The notes under the pieces were generated by a model that was not told where the DNA came from, made no database searches, and saw only the letters and a list, made by a program, of their open reading frames with translations. Of a stretch of 64,000 bases of DNA, positions 46,704 to 55,239 are shown in pieces (position 1 is the stretch's first letter; each line of letters opens with the position of its first letter). The position numbers and the translations under genes were made by a program. This stretch comes from DASZIT01 sp963819695 (GTDB taxonomy: Bacteria > Actinomycetota > Acidimicrobiia > Acidimicrobiales > RAAP-2). The stretch is taken from the NCBI GenBank assembly GCA_963819695.1, contig CAWFXD010000003.1, forward strand, positions 186,001-250,000, read 5' to 3'.

Positions 46704-48287
46704 TCATCTCGTCGGGGTCAGCGTGGGCGCGTCGCTCGGCTCCCCCGATGGATCCGGATCCGAGTGGGCACCCGACGCCGCCGCCATCCCGGCCGCCACC
46801 GCATCCCGTGACTCCCGCTTGGCCGCCGCCTCGGCGTTGGCCCGGTCGCTGGCCAACCGAGCGTTGGCCTTGGCCTGGCCGGGGCGGACCATGGTCTCCG
46901 CGGCATCCGCGTCGCTGATGGTGAGGGCGACCAGCGCCCCGACCAAGGCGATGCCGGCGGCGGCCAGGAAGGCGGCGTGGTAGGCCCAGAGGTTGGCGGC
47001 GAGGTGACCGCCGACCACGTGAGTGGTGCCGATGAGGGCCAGCACGGTGGTGAGGAGGGCCACCCCGACCGCGCTGCCCAGCTGCCTTTCACTGTTGAAC
47101 AGCGAGGAGGCGTGCCCGGTGTCCGCCCGGGAGATGGTGGCGAATGAGGCCGCCTGGCTGGAGATGAACACCTGGGCCATCGATATCCCCATGGTGAACA
47201 TCAGCAGTCGCATCCACCACAGGTCGGTACCAAACCCGATGAGGCTCATCAGCCCGATCGACACCGACACCCCCACCAGCCCGGAGGCCACCAGTCGGCG
47301 CGGCCCGATGGTGGGATAGAAGAACCGGCTGGCCAGCTGGGCCCCGACCATGATGCCGATGGCCTCGGGGAAGGTGTTCAAACCCGACTGGAGCGCGGAC
47401 AGGCCGAGCGCCAGCTGAAAGAACAGCGGCACGGTGAACAACACCCCGAGAAACGCCATCACCGAGAGGATCAGCACCAGGCTGGTGGAACGGAAGAGCC
47501 GGTTGCTGAACAGTCGGAGCTGCACCAAAGGCGCCTTGGTGCGAAGCTCCACCGCGATCATGGCCCCGATCATCACCGCCCCCACCCCGATGGCCGCGTC
47601 GATGAGCGGGGTACCCCAACCCCGGGTCGGGGCGTCGCTGATCCCGAACATCAACAGGGCAAAGCCGAACCCGGCCAGCACGAAACCGGGTAGGTCGAAC
47701 CGGCCGGCCGACGGCTCTCGCTGTTCCTCCAGGAAGATCAGCCCGAACAGGAAGGCGAGAATCCCGAGGGGGAGGTTGACGAAGAAGACCCAGCGCCACG
47801 AAAGGTCGGTGACCAGCAGGCCCCCGAGCACCGGGCCCACCGCCGGGGCCACCGCGACCGGGACAGTGAGGATGCTCGAGGCCCGCACCCGTTCGGCCGG
47901 AGGAAAGGCCCGGAACAGCAGGGCCATCCCCACCGGGGTCAGCATGCCCCCGCCGACCCCCTGGAGCACCCGGTAGAGCACCAACTCGGAGAGCGAGTTG
48001 GCCGTGCCGCAGAGCAGGGAGGCGGTGGTGAAGATGGCGATGGCGGTGAGCAGGACCCGCTTCATGCCGAACCGGTCACCCAGCCAACCGGCCGCCGGGA
48101 TGAAGACGGCCAGGCTGACCAGAAAGCCGATCGCCACCGAATCGAGGCTGGCCGTCCGCTCGTGGAACTGCCGGCCGATACTGGGGAGGGCCACATTGAC
48201 GATGGTGATGTCCATGATGCTCATGAACATGGCCGAGACGAAGACCACGCTCACCGCGATCTTCTGGTTGATGTGAATCCGAGGCAT
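46704..48287 (-). CDS. DHA2-type MFS drug/H+ antiporter (14 TM)
   Basis: 527 residues with the EmrB/QacA pattern: FMSIMDITIVNVALPSIGRQ (motif D2-like, TM1), GWLGDRFGMKRVLLTAI (motif A), YRVLQGVGGGMLTPVGMALL and PVAVAPAVGPVLGGLL (motif C). It exports hydrophobic compounds with proton exchange; the substrate is unknown. The C-terminus has a charged A/K/R/D tail of about 60 residues. It is divergent from a second DHA2 pump of equal length across about 330 bases and is followed by pgi. Confidence 0.85.
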   Translation of the reverse strand: MPRIHINQKIAVSVVFVSAMFMSIMDITIVNVALPSIGRQFHERTASLDSVAIGFLVSLAVFIPAAGWLGDRFGMKRVLLTAIAIFTTASLLCGTANSLSELVLYRVLQGVGGGMLTPVGMALLFRAFPPAERVRASSILTVPVAVAPAVGPVLGGLLVTDLSWRWVFFVNLPLGILAFLFGLIFLEEQREPSAGRFDLPGFVLAGFGFALLMFGISDAPTRGWGTPLIDAAIGVGAVMIGAMIAVELRTKAPLVQLRLFSNRLFRSTSLVLILSVMAFLGVLFTVPLFFQLALGLSALQSGLNTFPEAIGIMVGAQLASRFFYPTIGPRRLVASGLVGVSVSIGLMSLIGFGTDLWWMRLLMFTMGISMAQVFISSQAASFATISRADTGHASSLFNSERQLGSAVGVALLTTVLALIGTTHVVGGHLAANLWAYHAAFLAAAGIALVGALVALTISDADAAETMVRPGQAKANARLASDRANAEAAAKRESRDAVAAGMAAASGAHSDPDPSGEPSDAPTLTPTR

Positions 48288-48551
48288 GCAAGTCCTTCAG
48301 GGCAACTGGGTGGTCGGGCCCGATCGCGACAAAACTACGTCCACAATTGGTCTACTACTCCCAACGCCGCAGGTCCGCCGATCATTCCGTCGATCTCGGG
48401 ACCTTCGACCGGCACCGGGCAGTGTCATCCGGCCACGAAGGACGGTCATCCGGGCGAACCCGGTTCTTTCCGCTTGGGCGTCGTGGGCTCCCGCCTACGA
48501 TCACGCCAACGGTGTCGAATTCGGGACTGCTGACTCGTCGTAATTTCTAGA

Positions 48552-48570
48552 GGGTCGGACCATCCGGCCC
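48552..48570. promoter_or_regulatory. Dyad upstream of the rightward MFS gene
   Basis: GGGTCGGA-CCA-TCCGGCCC forms eight pairs (one G-U in RNA) around 3 bases. A TAATTT at 48541-48546 could be the -10, putting this dyad at the transcript start. It is either an operator or a leader hairpin. The rest of the 48288-48616 interval between the divergent pumps shows no gene or repeat. Confidence 0.4.
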
Positions 48571-48616
48571 TGGAGAAATGGCCAAGCTGGCGCTCAGACC
48601 GGAAAGGATGGCCCCA

Positions 48617-50161
48617 ATGGAAGAGACCGGCGCACTTGCACCCTCCGAGCCCTCACCGCGGAACCAAGGCCACAACACCCCCGACTGGCTGATTCTCACC
48701 CTGGTCTGCCTGGCCCAGTTCATGGTGATCCTGGACGTCTCCATCGTGAACGTGGCCCTGCCTTCCATCCAGAAGACCCTGGGCTTCTCCGAGGTGAACC
48801 TCCAGTGGGTGGTGACGGCCTATGCGTTGACCTTCGGTGGGCTGTTGCTCTTCGGCGGCCGGCTGGCCGACATATTCGGCCGCAAGCGCATCTTCCTCCT
48901 CGGTCTGATCCTGTTCACCGGGGCCAGCCTCCTGGGCGGATTCGCCCAGAACCAGACGACCCTCATCATCGCCCGCTCCCTCCAGGGAGTGGGAGGCGCG
49001 GTCCTGTCCCCGGCCACCCTGACCATCCTGACCGTCACCTTCACCGAGGCCCGGGCCCGGGCCCGGGCGTTGGGGGTCTGGACGGCGGTGGCGGCGGGCG
49101 GCGGAGCCGCCGGAGCGCTCTTCGGTGGGATTCTCACCGATCTGCTCTCGTGGCGGTGGATCCTGTTCGTCAATGTCCCGATCGGGATCGCAACCTTCTT
49201 GCTGGCCCGCTTCTACCTGAGGGAATCGCGGGCGGAAGGAGAGCGTCCACGGCTCGACATCGCCGGCTCGCTGACGGTCACTGCCGGGTTGATCGTTCTG
49301 GTCTACGGCATCGTCAGCACCGACCGCCATCCCTGGGGATCGGCCCAGACCATGATCACCCTGGCGATCGCCGTCGTCCTGCTCGCGGCCTTCGTGGTCA
49401 TCGAGGGCCGGTTGGCCTCCCACCCCCTGATGCCCCTCCGGCTGTTCAGATCGCGGGCGCTGAGTGGAGCCAACTCGGCGATGTTCCTGGTCGGGGCGGC
49501 CATGTTCGCCATGTGGTTCTTCCTCACCCTCTACCTCCAACAGGTGCTCGGCTACAGCCCGCTGGTCACCGGGTTCACCTTTTTGCCGCAAACCGCGGCC
49601 ATCGCCGTCGGAGCCACAATGGCCGGCCGCCTGGTGCCCAAATTCGGGCCTCGACCGCTCATCGTGGCCGGTGGTCTGCTGGCGGCCGGAGGGCTGTACT
49701 GGTTGTCGTTCATCAGCGCCACCGGCACCTACTGGACCAGTGCGTTCGGCGGCGGCGTCCTGTGCACGTTGGGGATGGGCCTGGCCTTCACCCCCATCAC
49801 GGTGGCCGCCACCGCCGGGGTGCCCAGACAGGAGGCCGGACTGGCGTCCGGCGTGTTGAACACCAGCCGCCAGATCGGTGCCTCGGTCGGGCTGGCCGTA
49901 CTCTCCACCCTGGCCGCCAGCCGGATCGCCGCGGTCGAGCACGGGCACACGGTCATCCGCGAGGTGGCCCGGACGGCCATGACCGCTGGATACGCCCGCG
50001 GCTTCCAGGTGGGCGCCCTCATCGCCCTCGGGGCAGTGGGCGTTACCTTCATCATCCCGGCCATTGCCCGGGCTCCGCAGCCGGTGGTGTCGGGCGAGGT
50101 GTCGGGAGAGCTGGCCGCTGACCTGGCGACCGCGAGCGAAGGGGTTCCGGCCGGATCGTAG
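48617..50161 (+). CDS. DHA2-type MFS drug/H+ antiporter (14 TM)
   Basis: About 514 residues from ATG 48617, which has GGAAAGG 9 bases upstream; ATG 48608 and 48578 are in frame alternatives (the latter lies too close to its GGAG). EmrB/QacA features: LAQFMVILDVSIVNVALPSI, FGGRLADIFGRKRIFLLGL (motif A), RSLQGVGGAVLSPATLTIL and GVWTAVAAGGGAAGALFGG (motif C). The substrate is unknown. It is divergent from a related pump and convergent with the YjbQ gene. Confidence 0.85.
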   Translation: MEETGALAPSEPSPRNQGHNTPDWLILTLVCLAQFMVILDVSIVNVALPSIQKTLGFSEVNLQWVVTAYALTFGGLLLFGGRLADIFGRKRIFLLGLILFTGASLLGGFAQNQTTLIIARSLQGVGGAVLSPATLTILTVTFTEARARARALGVWTAVAAGGGAAGALFGGILTDLLSWRWILFVNVPIGIATFLLARFYLRESRAEGERPRLDIAGSLTVTAGLIVLVYGIVSTDRHPWGSAQTMITLAIAVVLLAAFVVIEGRLASHPLMPLRLFRSRALSGANSAMFLVGAAMFAMWFFLTLYLQQVLGYSPLVTGFTFLPQTAAIAVGATMAGRLVPKFGPRPLIVAGGLLAAGGLYWLSFISATGTYWTSAFGGGVLCTLGMGLAFTPITVAATAGVPRQEAGLASGVLNTSRQIGASVGLAVLSTLAASRIAAVEHGHTVIREVARTAMTAGYARGFQVGALIALGAVGVTFIIPAIARAPQPVVSGEVSGELAADLATASEGVPAGS

Positions 50162-50206
50162 GGGACCTCCGCCCGGACGCTGCCCGAGCGGTCTTGCGGC
50201 CTCCGT

Positions 50207-50608
50207 TCAACCGGCCACGAAGCTGAGGCGCACCGTCCGGTGCGGGTTGTCCTCGTTGGTGTCCACCAATACCACCGACTGCCAGGTCCCCAGTTGGACG
50301 GTCCCGTCGAACACCGGGAGGACCATCGACGGGCTGACGAACACCGGCAGCAGGTGGTCGGCCCCGTGGCCGGTGGAGCCGTGCCGGTGCCGGTAGCGGT
50401 CGTCCCGGGGGAGCAGGTGCCCGATGGCCTCGATCAGGTCCGACTCCGAGCCGGAACCCAACTCCATCAGCGCCACCCCGGCGGTGGCGTGGGGGGCGAA
50501 CACGTGGACCAGCCCGTCGCCCTTCCCCCGGCAGAAGCTGGCCACCGCCCCGGTCAGATCGGCCACCTGCCGGCTCGAGGTGTCCACCCCGATGAGCTGG
50601 GTCTCCAT
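50207..50608 (-). CDS. YjbQ family (UPF0047) protein
   Basis: 133 residues matching YjbQ/UPF0047, a trimeric fold reported to have weak thiamine-phosphate synthase activity in some members. The features are HVFAPHATAGVALME, DLIEAIGHLLPRDDRYRHRHG, HLLPVFVSPSMVLPVFDG and LGTWQSVVLVDTNEDNPHRT, with conserved His residues. ATG 50608 opens the frame. It lies between the MFS gene (convergent) and the toxin-antitoxin pair (divergent). The true cellular role is unsettled. Confidence 0.85.
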   Translation of the reverse strand: METQLIGVDTSSRQVADLTGAVASFCRGKGDGLVHVFAPHATAGVALMELGSGSESDLIEAIGHLLPRDDRYRHRHGSTGHGADHLLPVFVSPSMVLPVFDGTVQLGTWQSVVLVDTNEDNPHRTVRLSFVAG

Positions 50609-50656
50609 CCCCGCATCCTGCCACCCGATGGCTCGGCAACGGCGGGGCGAAATCGA

Positions 50657-50690
50657 TTGACGCTGAGGAGGGAGAATCTGATAATCTGAT
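50657..50690 (+). promoter_or_regulatory. Toxin-antitoxin promoter with tandem 8-bp operator-like repeat
   Basis: TTGACG (50657-50662), 17-bp spacer, GATAAT (50680-50685). Two perfect tandem copies of AATCTGAT (50675-50690) overlap the -10 box, a natural site for antitoxin autoregulation. GTG 50695 begins 9 bases after the -10, so the message has almost no leader. Confidence 0.6.
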
Positions 50691-50694
50691 TCAA

Positions 50695-50937
50695 GTGACC
50701 GAGATGAGCGCCACCGAAGCTGCCCGGAAGTTCGCTGACCTCCTTGATGCGGTGGAGCACCGCGGCGAGCGGATCACCATTGTCCGGCGGGGCAAACCCA
50801 TCGCCCTCATCGAGCCGGTTCTCGGCGGCCGCGGCTCCGACGTCAAAGCCATGTTTCGTCGGCACCCGGTTGACTCCGATTGGGCAACCGAGCTGGCGGC
50901 GGTTCGGGACCTCATGTCGGTCGAGGAGCGGAGCTGA
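50695..50937 (+). CDS. Phd/YefM-type antitoxin
   Basis: 80 residues: MSATEAARKFADLLDAVEHR and ITIVRRGKPIALIEPV are the DNA-binding Phd/YefM fold, and the C-terminal tail (FRRHPVDSDWATELAAVRDL) would wrap the toxin. GTG 50695 is nearly leaderless; ATG 50704 is an alternative. The stop overlaps the toxin start, showing translational coupling. The antitoxin normally represses its own promoter. Confidence 0.85.
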   Translation: MTEMSATEAARKFADLLDAVEHRGERITIVRRGKPIALIEPVLGGRGSDVKAMFRRHPVDSDWATELAAVRDLMSVEERS

Positions 50938-51332
50938 CTCGGCTCCTGTTCGACACCACGTTCCTCATCGACCGCGAGCGGGCAGGCGGCCAGCTCGACC
51001 AGGCGATCGACGATGACGACGATCTGGCCATCGCGGCCATCACGGTGGCGGAACTGAAGGTGGGCATCGAGCTCTCACGAGGTAACACCCAAGTCGGGCG
51101 ACAGGCGTACGTCGACGACGTCCTCGCCACCATCCCGGTGATCGACTACAACGTTGACGTTGCCGAGTCCCATGCCCAACTCCTGGTTGCCGTACGGAAG
51201 CAGGGCCGGCCGAGAGGTGCGCACGACCTCGTAATTGCGGCCACCGCCTCGGCTTCCGAGCGGACCGTCCTGACCGCGGATCGAACCGCCTTTCTCGACC
51301 TCCCCGGCGTCACCGTTCGCCCTCATCGGTGA
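50934..51332 (+). CDS. PIN-domain (VapC-type) toxin
   Basis: A PIN ribonuclease of about 132 residues with the four acidic positions: D in LLFDTTFLID, E in ITVAELKVGIE, D in GAHDLVIAATA and D in VLTADRTAFLDLPG. Toxins of this group cleave tRNA or rRNA until neutralised. There is no ATG, GTG or TTG at the homology start; CTG at 50934 overlaps the antitoxin stop as CTGA and has a GAGGAG SD 5 bases before. TTG 50880 is the upstream alternative and would add 18 residues. Confidence 0.8.
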   Translation: MTRLLFDTTFLIDRERAGGQLDQAIDDDDDLAIAAITVAELKVGIELSRGNTQVGRQAYVDDVLATIPVIDYNVDVAESHAQLLVAVRKQGRPRGAHDLVIAATASASERTVLTADRTAFLDLPGVTVRPHR

Positions 51333-51408
51333 GGCCACACCCCGCTCAGCTGGGTACCCACCTCCGCGTTCTGCCACCTGGCAGTCCCGTCGCTCTACAC
51401 TGGCTCTC

Positions 51409-51489
51409 GGCGATGGGGCTCGCCACAACCGCCGGAGACGGCTGATAGCTCCTACCGGAAGACCACGAAATTGTGACCCCCGGAAGGAG
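51409..51489 (+). promoter_or_regulatory. Fluoride (crcB-motif) riboswitch with SD-pairing platform
   Basis: The 47-nt aptamer 51409-51455 matches the crcB motif: GGCGATGG, CTCGCC closing the first stem, ACAACCGCC, a short hairpin, then CTGATAGCTCCTAC. Its 3' end CTCCTACCGG (51449-51458) can pair with CCGGAAGGAG (51480-51489), which contains the crcB SD, at 9 of 10 positions. That implies fluoride frees the SD and turns translation on. A TACACT at 51396-51401 could be the -10, placing the transcript start at the aptamer. Confidence 0.85.
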
Positions 51490-51494
51490 TGCCT

Positions 51495-52025
51495 GTGCCC
51501 GCAGCCAAGCCGAGTGCCACCGAGTGGCTGTCGGAACCCGCTCGCCGCCTCCTGTTGATCGCGGTTGGCGGCGCCCTCGGCACCCTGGCCCGCTACGAAC
51601 TGGCCCAGGCCGTGGTGGTTTCCGCCACCGGGTTCCCCTGGGCCACCTTCGCCGCCAACATCGCCGGTTCCTTCCTGCTCGGGGCGGTCCTCACCGTGGT
51701 GGCCGAACGGTGGCCGCCCACCCGCTACATGCGCCCGTTCGCGGCCATCGGGTTCTGCGGCGGGTTCACCACCTTCTCCACCCTGACCGTCGAAGCCGTC
51801 CGTCGGACCCAGCTCGGTGACCCGCAGGTGGCCATCGTCTACCTGCTCGTCTCGTTGGCCGCCGGGGTGATGGCGGTCGGACTCGGGGTGCTGGTAGCCC
51901 GCCGCGGGCCGGGCCAACTGACCGGCATCCTGAGCAACGACCCGGATGCCGACGCCGGCCCCTCGGCCGGCCCTCCCCCCGATCTCGAACCCGCCCTCGA
52001 CCGCGACCAAAGGACCGTCCCATGA
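51495..52025 (+). CDS. crcB: Fluoride channel CrcB/Fluc (first copy)
   Basis: 176 residues with four TM segments and the Fluc signature: LLIAVGGALGTLARYEL (GGxxGAxxRY type), FPWATFAANIAGSFLLGA (asparagine lining the pore) and GFCGGFTTFSTLTVEA (Phe/Thr track). A hydrophilic C-terminal tail of about 35 residues is extra. GTG 51495 is chosen because GTG 51489 lies within the SD. It is under a fluoride riboswitch and overlaps DUF190 by ATGA; it probably forms a heterodimer with the second CrcB. Confidence 0.9.
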   Translation: MPAAKPSATEWLSEPARRLLLIAVGGALGTLARYELAQAVVVSATGFPWATFAANIAGSFLLGAVLTVVAERWPPTRYMRPFAAIGFCGGFTTFSTLTVEAVRRTQLGDPQVAIVYLLVSLAAGVMAVGLGVLVARRGPGQLTGILSNDPDADAGPSAGPPPDLEPALDRDQRTVP

Positions 52026-52372
52026 CCCATCTCTCCGGACCCGCCGAGCGACTGACCATCTACATCGGCGAGTCGGACCGTCATCATCACGTGGCCATGC
52101 ACGCCGAGATCATCCACCGGGCCCACGCCGCCGGCATGGCCGGGGCCTCGGCCTGGAGGGGCTTCGAGGGATTCGGGGCCAACAACCACATCCACACCAC
52201 CCGGATCCTCAGCCTCAGCGAGGACCTGCCCATCATGGTGGAGATCATCGACACCACCGAGAAGATCGACGGCTTCCTGCCCCAGATCGAGGAGCTCGGG
52301 GTCAGCGGCCTGGTGGTGCGGGAGCCGATCCAGGTGGTCGCCTACGGCACCGACCCGGGGGCCGCCGGGTGA
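52022..52372 (+). CDS. DUF190 (PII-like) protein
   Basis: 116 residues: ERLTIYIGESDRHHHVAMHA, AAGMAGASAWRGFEGFGAN and LPIMVEIIDTTEKIDGFLP match DUF190, a small fold similar to PII signalling proteins. It overlaps both flanking crcB genes by 4 bases (ATGA and GTGA), so the three are made together under fluoride control. It may sense or gate the channel, but that is inference from context. The HHHVA cluster near the N-terminus could contact a ligand. Confidence 0.85.
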   Translation: MTHLSGPAERLTIYIGESDRHHHVAMHAEIIHRAHAAGMAGASAWRGFEGFGANNHIHTTRILSLSEDLPIMVEIIDTTEKIDGFLPQIEELGVSGLVVREPIQVVAYGTDPGAAG

Positions 52373-52737
52373 TCATCGCCGGCCTGATGGTCGCCGGCGG
52401 CGCCGGGGCGGTGCTCCGCTACCTGGTCGACCGCTACGTCCAGGGGAGGGCCGAATCCGACTTCCCCTACGGCACCCTGGTCATCAACGTCTCCGGGTCC
52501 CTGGTCCTGGGCTTTCTCACCGGATCCGCCCTCCATCACGGCCTGTCGGCCCACTGGGTCACCGTGCTCGGGACCGGCCTGATCGGCGCCTACACCACCT
52601 TCTCGACCTTCTCCTACGACAGCTTCCGGCTCCTCAGCCGCGATGCTCCCACCGGGGCCCTGGCAAACATCCTGGTCAGCGTGGTGGCCGGCCTGGGCGC
52701 CGCCGTCGCCGGGCTGGCCCTCGGCACCCTCATCTGA
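52369..52737 (+). CDS. crcB: Fluoride channel CrcB/Fluc (second copy)
   Basis: 122 residues, the minimal Fluc length: LMVAGGAGAVLRYLVDRY, FPYGTLVINVSGSLVLGF and GTGLIGAYTTFSTFSYDS are the three signature segments, with the pore Asn and the Phe/Thr tracks present. GTG 52369 overlaps the DUF190 stop as GTGA. The two CrcB copies differ in length and probably form an antiparallel heterodimer, as is typical when two crcB genes are adjacent. Confidence 0.9.
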   Translation: MIIAGLMVAGGAGAVLRYLVDRYVQGRAESDFPYGTLVINVSGSLVLGFLTGSALHHGLSAHWVTVLGTGLIGAYTTFSTFSYDSFRLLSRDAPTGALANILVSVVAGLGAAVAGLALGTLI

Positions 52738-52839
52738 GCCTGGGCGGGCTCCGGGCAGCCTTGAGTCGGGAATACTCAGATTTCCAGTCTGTTTACATAG
52801 CAACAGTTACGAGAGGTAGCTGTAGCGATTGGAGCAACC

Positions 52840-55236
52840 GTGGAAGAGACCGCCCCAGAAATCAAAGAGATCAGCCAGAATTTGCCTTTGCTTCCCCTCA
52901 CCTCCGGGGTCGTGCTGCCCGGGATGGTCTTCACCATGGGGCTCGAGTCCGACGAGGCGCGAGCCGCGGTCGAGGCGGCCGGGCTGGCCGGCGGCCAGTT
53001 CGTCATCGTCCCCCTCATCGACGGGCGTTACTCCACCGTCGGCGTCATCGCCGAGGTCATGGAGAGCGGCGAGCTGCCGGGCGGGATGCAGGCGGTGGCG
53101 GTGCGGGGCATCGAGCGGGCCACCTTGGGCACCGCGGTGCCCGGGACCGGTCGCGCCCTGTGGGTCCAGGTCGAGGTGATCGAGGAGCCCACCCCCTCCG
53201 ACGGGGTCAACGAGCTGGCCCGGGAGTACCGGGCGGTGATGGAGAACATTCTGGTCAGCCGCGGCGCGGGTCGGTTCGCCGAGCGTCTGGGTGACGTCAC
53301 CGGTGCCGGTCGGATCGCCGACGTGGCCGGGTACTCCCCCGACCTGACCCTCGAGCAGAAGGTCCAGGTGCTGGAGACCGTCGACGTCGAGGACCGGCTG
53401 CGGCTGGTGCTGGGCTGGGCCCGAGAGGTGCTGGCCGACATCACCCTGCGCGAGCGGGTGAAGACCGACGTCGAGGAAGGCATGGAGAAGACCCAGCGGG
53501 AGTTTCTGCTGCGGCGCCAGCTGGAGTCGATCCGCAAGGAGTTGGGGGAGATCAACCCCGACGGCGAGGAAGCCCCCGACGATTACCGGAAGGCGATCGA
53601 GGACCGCGAGCTGCCCGAGGCCGTCCGCAAGGCGGTCGAGCGCGAGATCGGCAAGCTCGAGCGCACCAGTGAGCAGAATCCGGAGAACGGTTGGATCCGT
53701 ACCTGGTTGGACACCGTGCTGGAGCTCCCCTGGGGCAAGCTGTCCGACGACCGGTTGGACATCGAAGAGGCCGCCCGCAACCTGAACGAGGACCACGACG
53801 GTCTCGATGATGTGAAAGAACGCATCCTCGAGCACCTGGCCGTGCGCAAACTGCAGGCCGAGCGCGGCCTGAAGGAAGTGACCGGACGGGGCAGTGGCGC
53901 CATCCTGGCCCTGGTGGGCCCGCCCGGAGTGGGCAAGACCTCCCTGGGTGAGTCGGTGGCCCGCGCCCTGGGCCGCTCCTTCGTCCGGGTCGCCCTGGGT
54001 GGCGTCCGCGACGAGGCCGAGATCCGGGGACACCGCCGTACCTACGTCGGTGCCCAACCCGGCCGGCTGGTGCGTGCCCTGCGCGAAGCCGGGACCATGA
54101 ACCCGGTCATCGTCCTCGACGAGGTCGACAAGCTGGGCGCCGATTACCGCGGCGACCCGTCCTCGGCCCTGCTCGAGGTGCTCGACCCGGCCCAGAACCA
54201 CACCTTCCGTGACCACTATCTCGAAGTCGAGCTGGACCTGTCGCGGGTGTTGTTCATCGCCACCGCCAACATGATCGACACCATCCCCGGCCCGCTGCTG
54301 GACCGGATGGAGATCATCCGGCTGGACGGCTACACCGAGGAGGAGAAGGTGGCCATCGCCAAGCACCATCTGGTTGCCCGGCAACTGGAGCGCTCGGCGC
54401 TGCGGGCCGACGAGGTCGTCATCACCGACGACGCCCTGCGCAAGGTGGTGGGCGACTACACCCGGGAGGCCGGGGTCAGAACGCTCGAACGTGAGCTGGG
54501 AAGGCTGCTCCGCAAGGTGGCCACCCAGATCGCCTCGGGCGAGAAGACCGCGCCGGTCACCGTCGATGCCGAGGATGTCACCGGTTGGTTGGGTCGGGCG
54601 CGCTTCTTCTTCGAGGCCGCTGACCGGACCGCGGTTCCCGGTGTCGCCACCGGGCTGGCCGTCACCGGAGTCGGTGGCGACGTGCTGTACGTCGAGGCAT
54701 CGGTGAACGACGGGCCGGAAGGCCTGACGCTGACCGGTCAGTTGGGTGACGTGATGAAGGAGTCGGCGGAGATCGCCCTCTCCTACGTCCGCTCCCACGC
54801 CACCGAGTTGGGCATCGACAGCCACGTCTTCGAAGGCAAGCGGTTCCACGTCCACGTTCCCGCCGGGGCCACCCCCAAGGACGGGCCGTCCGCCGGGGTC
54901 ACCATGACCACCGCGCTGGTCAGCCTGCTCCGGGGCGTTCCGGTGCGGTCGACGGTCGCCATGACCGGGGAGGTCACCCTCCAGGGTCGGGTCCTGCCCA
55001 TCGGTGGTGTGCGCCAGAAGGTGCTCGCCGCCCACCGGGCCGGTCTCACCGAGGTGGTGCTTCCTGCCCGTAACGGGCCGGACCTCGAGGATGTACCCGT
55101 TGTGGTTCGGGACCAGATGACCTTCCATCTGGCGGCCGAGATCGGTGACGTGCTCACCGCGGCGCTGGACGGGCCGGACACCGTCGCCGACGTGCTCGGC
55201 GACGCGCCCGGCGAACTGGTGGGCTCCGCCGCCTGA
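52840..55236 (+). CDS. lon: ATP-dependent protease Lon
   Basis: 798 residues in the usual LonA order: N-terminal substrate domain (LPLLPLTSGVVLPGMVFTMG), AAA+ module with GPPGVGKTS near residue 360 and VIVLDEVDKLG, then the serine-lysine protease with DGPSAGVTM (Ser near 684) and GGVRQKVLAAHRAG (Lys near 726). Degrades misfolded and regulatory proteins in the cytosol. GTG 52840 has GGAG 6 bases before. About 100 bases lie upstream after crcB; no CIRCE or HAIR element is obvious. Convergent with the hydrolase, 3 bases apart. Confidence 0.95.
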   Translation: MEETAPEIKEISQNLPLLPLTSGVVLPGMVFTMGLESDEARAAVEAAGLAGGQFVIVPLIDGRYSTVGVIAEVMESGELPGGMQAVAVRGIERATLGTAVPGTGRALWVQVEVIEEPTPSDGVNELAREYRAVMENILVSRGAGRFAERLGDVTGAGRIADVAGYSPDLTLEQKVQVLETVDVEDRLRLVLGWAREVLADITLRERVKTDVEEGMEKTQREFLLRRQLESIRKELGEINPDGEEAPDDYRKAIEDRELPEAVRKAVEREIGKLERTSEQNPENGWIRTWLDTVLELPWGKLSDDRLDIEEAARNLNEDHDGLDDVKERILEHLAVRKLQAERGLKEVTGRGSGAILALVGPPGVGKTSLGESVARALGRSFVRVALGGVRDEAEIRGHRRTYVGAQPGRLVRALREAGTMNPVIVLDEVDKLGADYRGDPSSALLEVLDPAQNHTFRDHYLEVELDLSRVLFIATANMIDTIPGPLLDRMEIIRLDGYTEEEKVAIAKHHLVARQLERSALRADEVVITDDALRKVVGDYTREAGVRTLERELGRLLRKVATQIASGEKTAPVTVDAEDVTGWLGRARFFFEAADRTAVPGVATGLAVTGVGGDVLYVEASVNDGPEGLTLTGQLGDVMKESAEIALSYVRSHATELGIDSHVFEGKRFHVHVPAGATPKDGPSAGVTMTTALVSLLRGVPVRSTVAMTGEVTLQGRVLPIGGVRQKVLAAHRAGLTEVVLPARNGPDLEDVPVVVRDQMTFHLAAEIGDVLTAALDGPDTVADVLGDAPGELVGSAA

Positions 55237-55239
55237 GGC

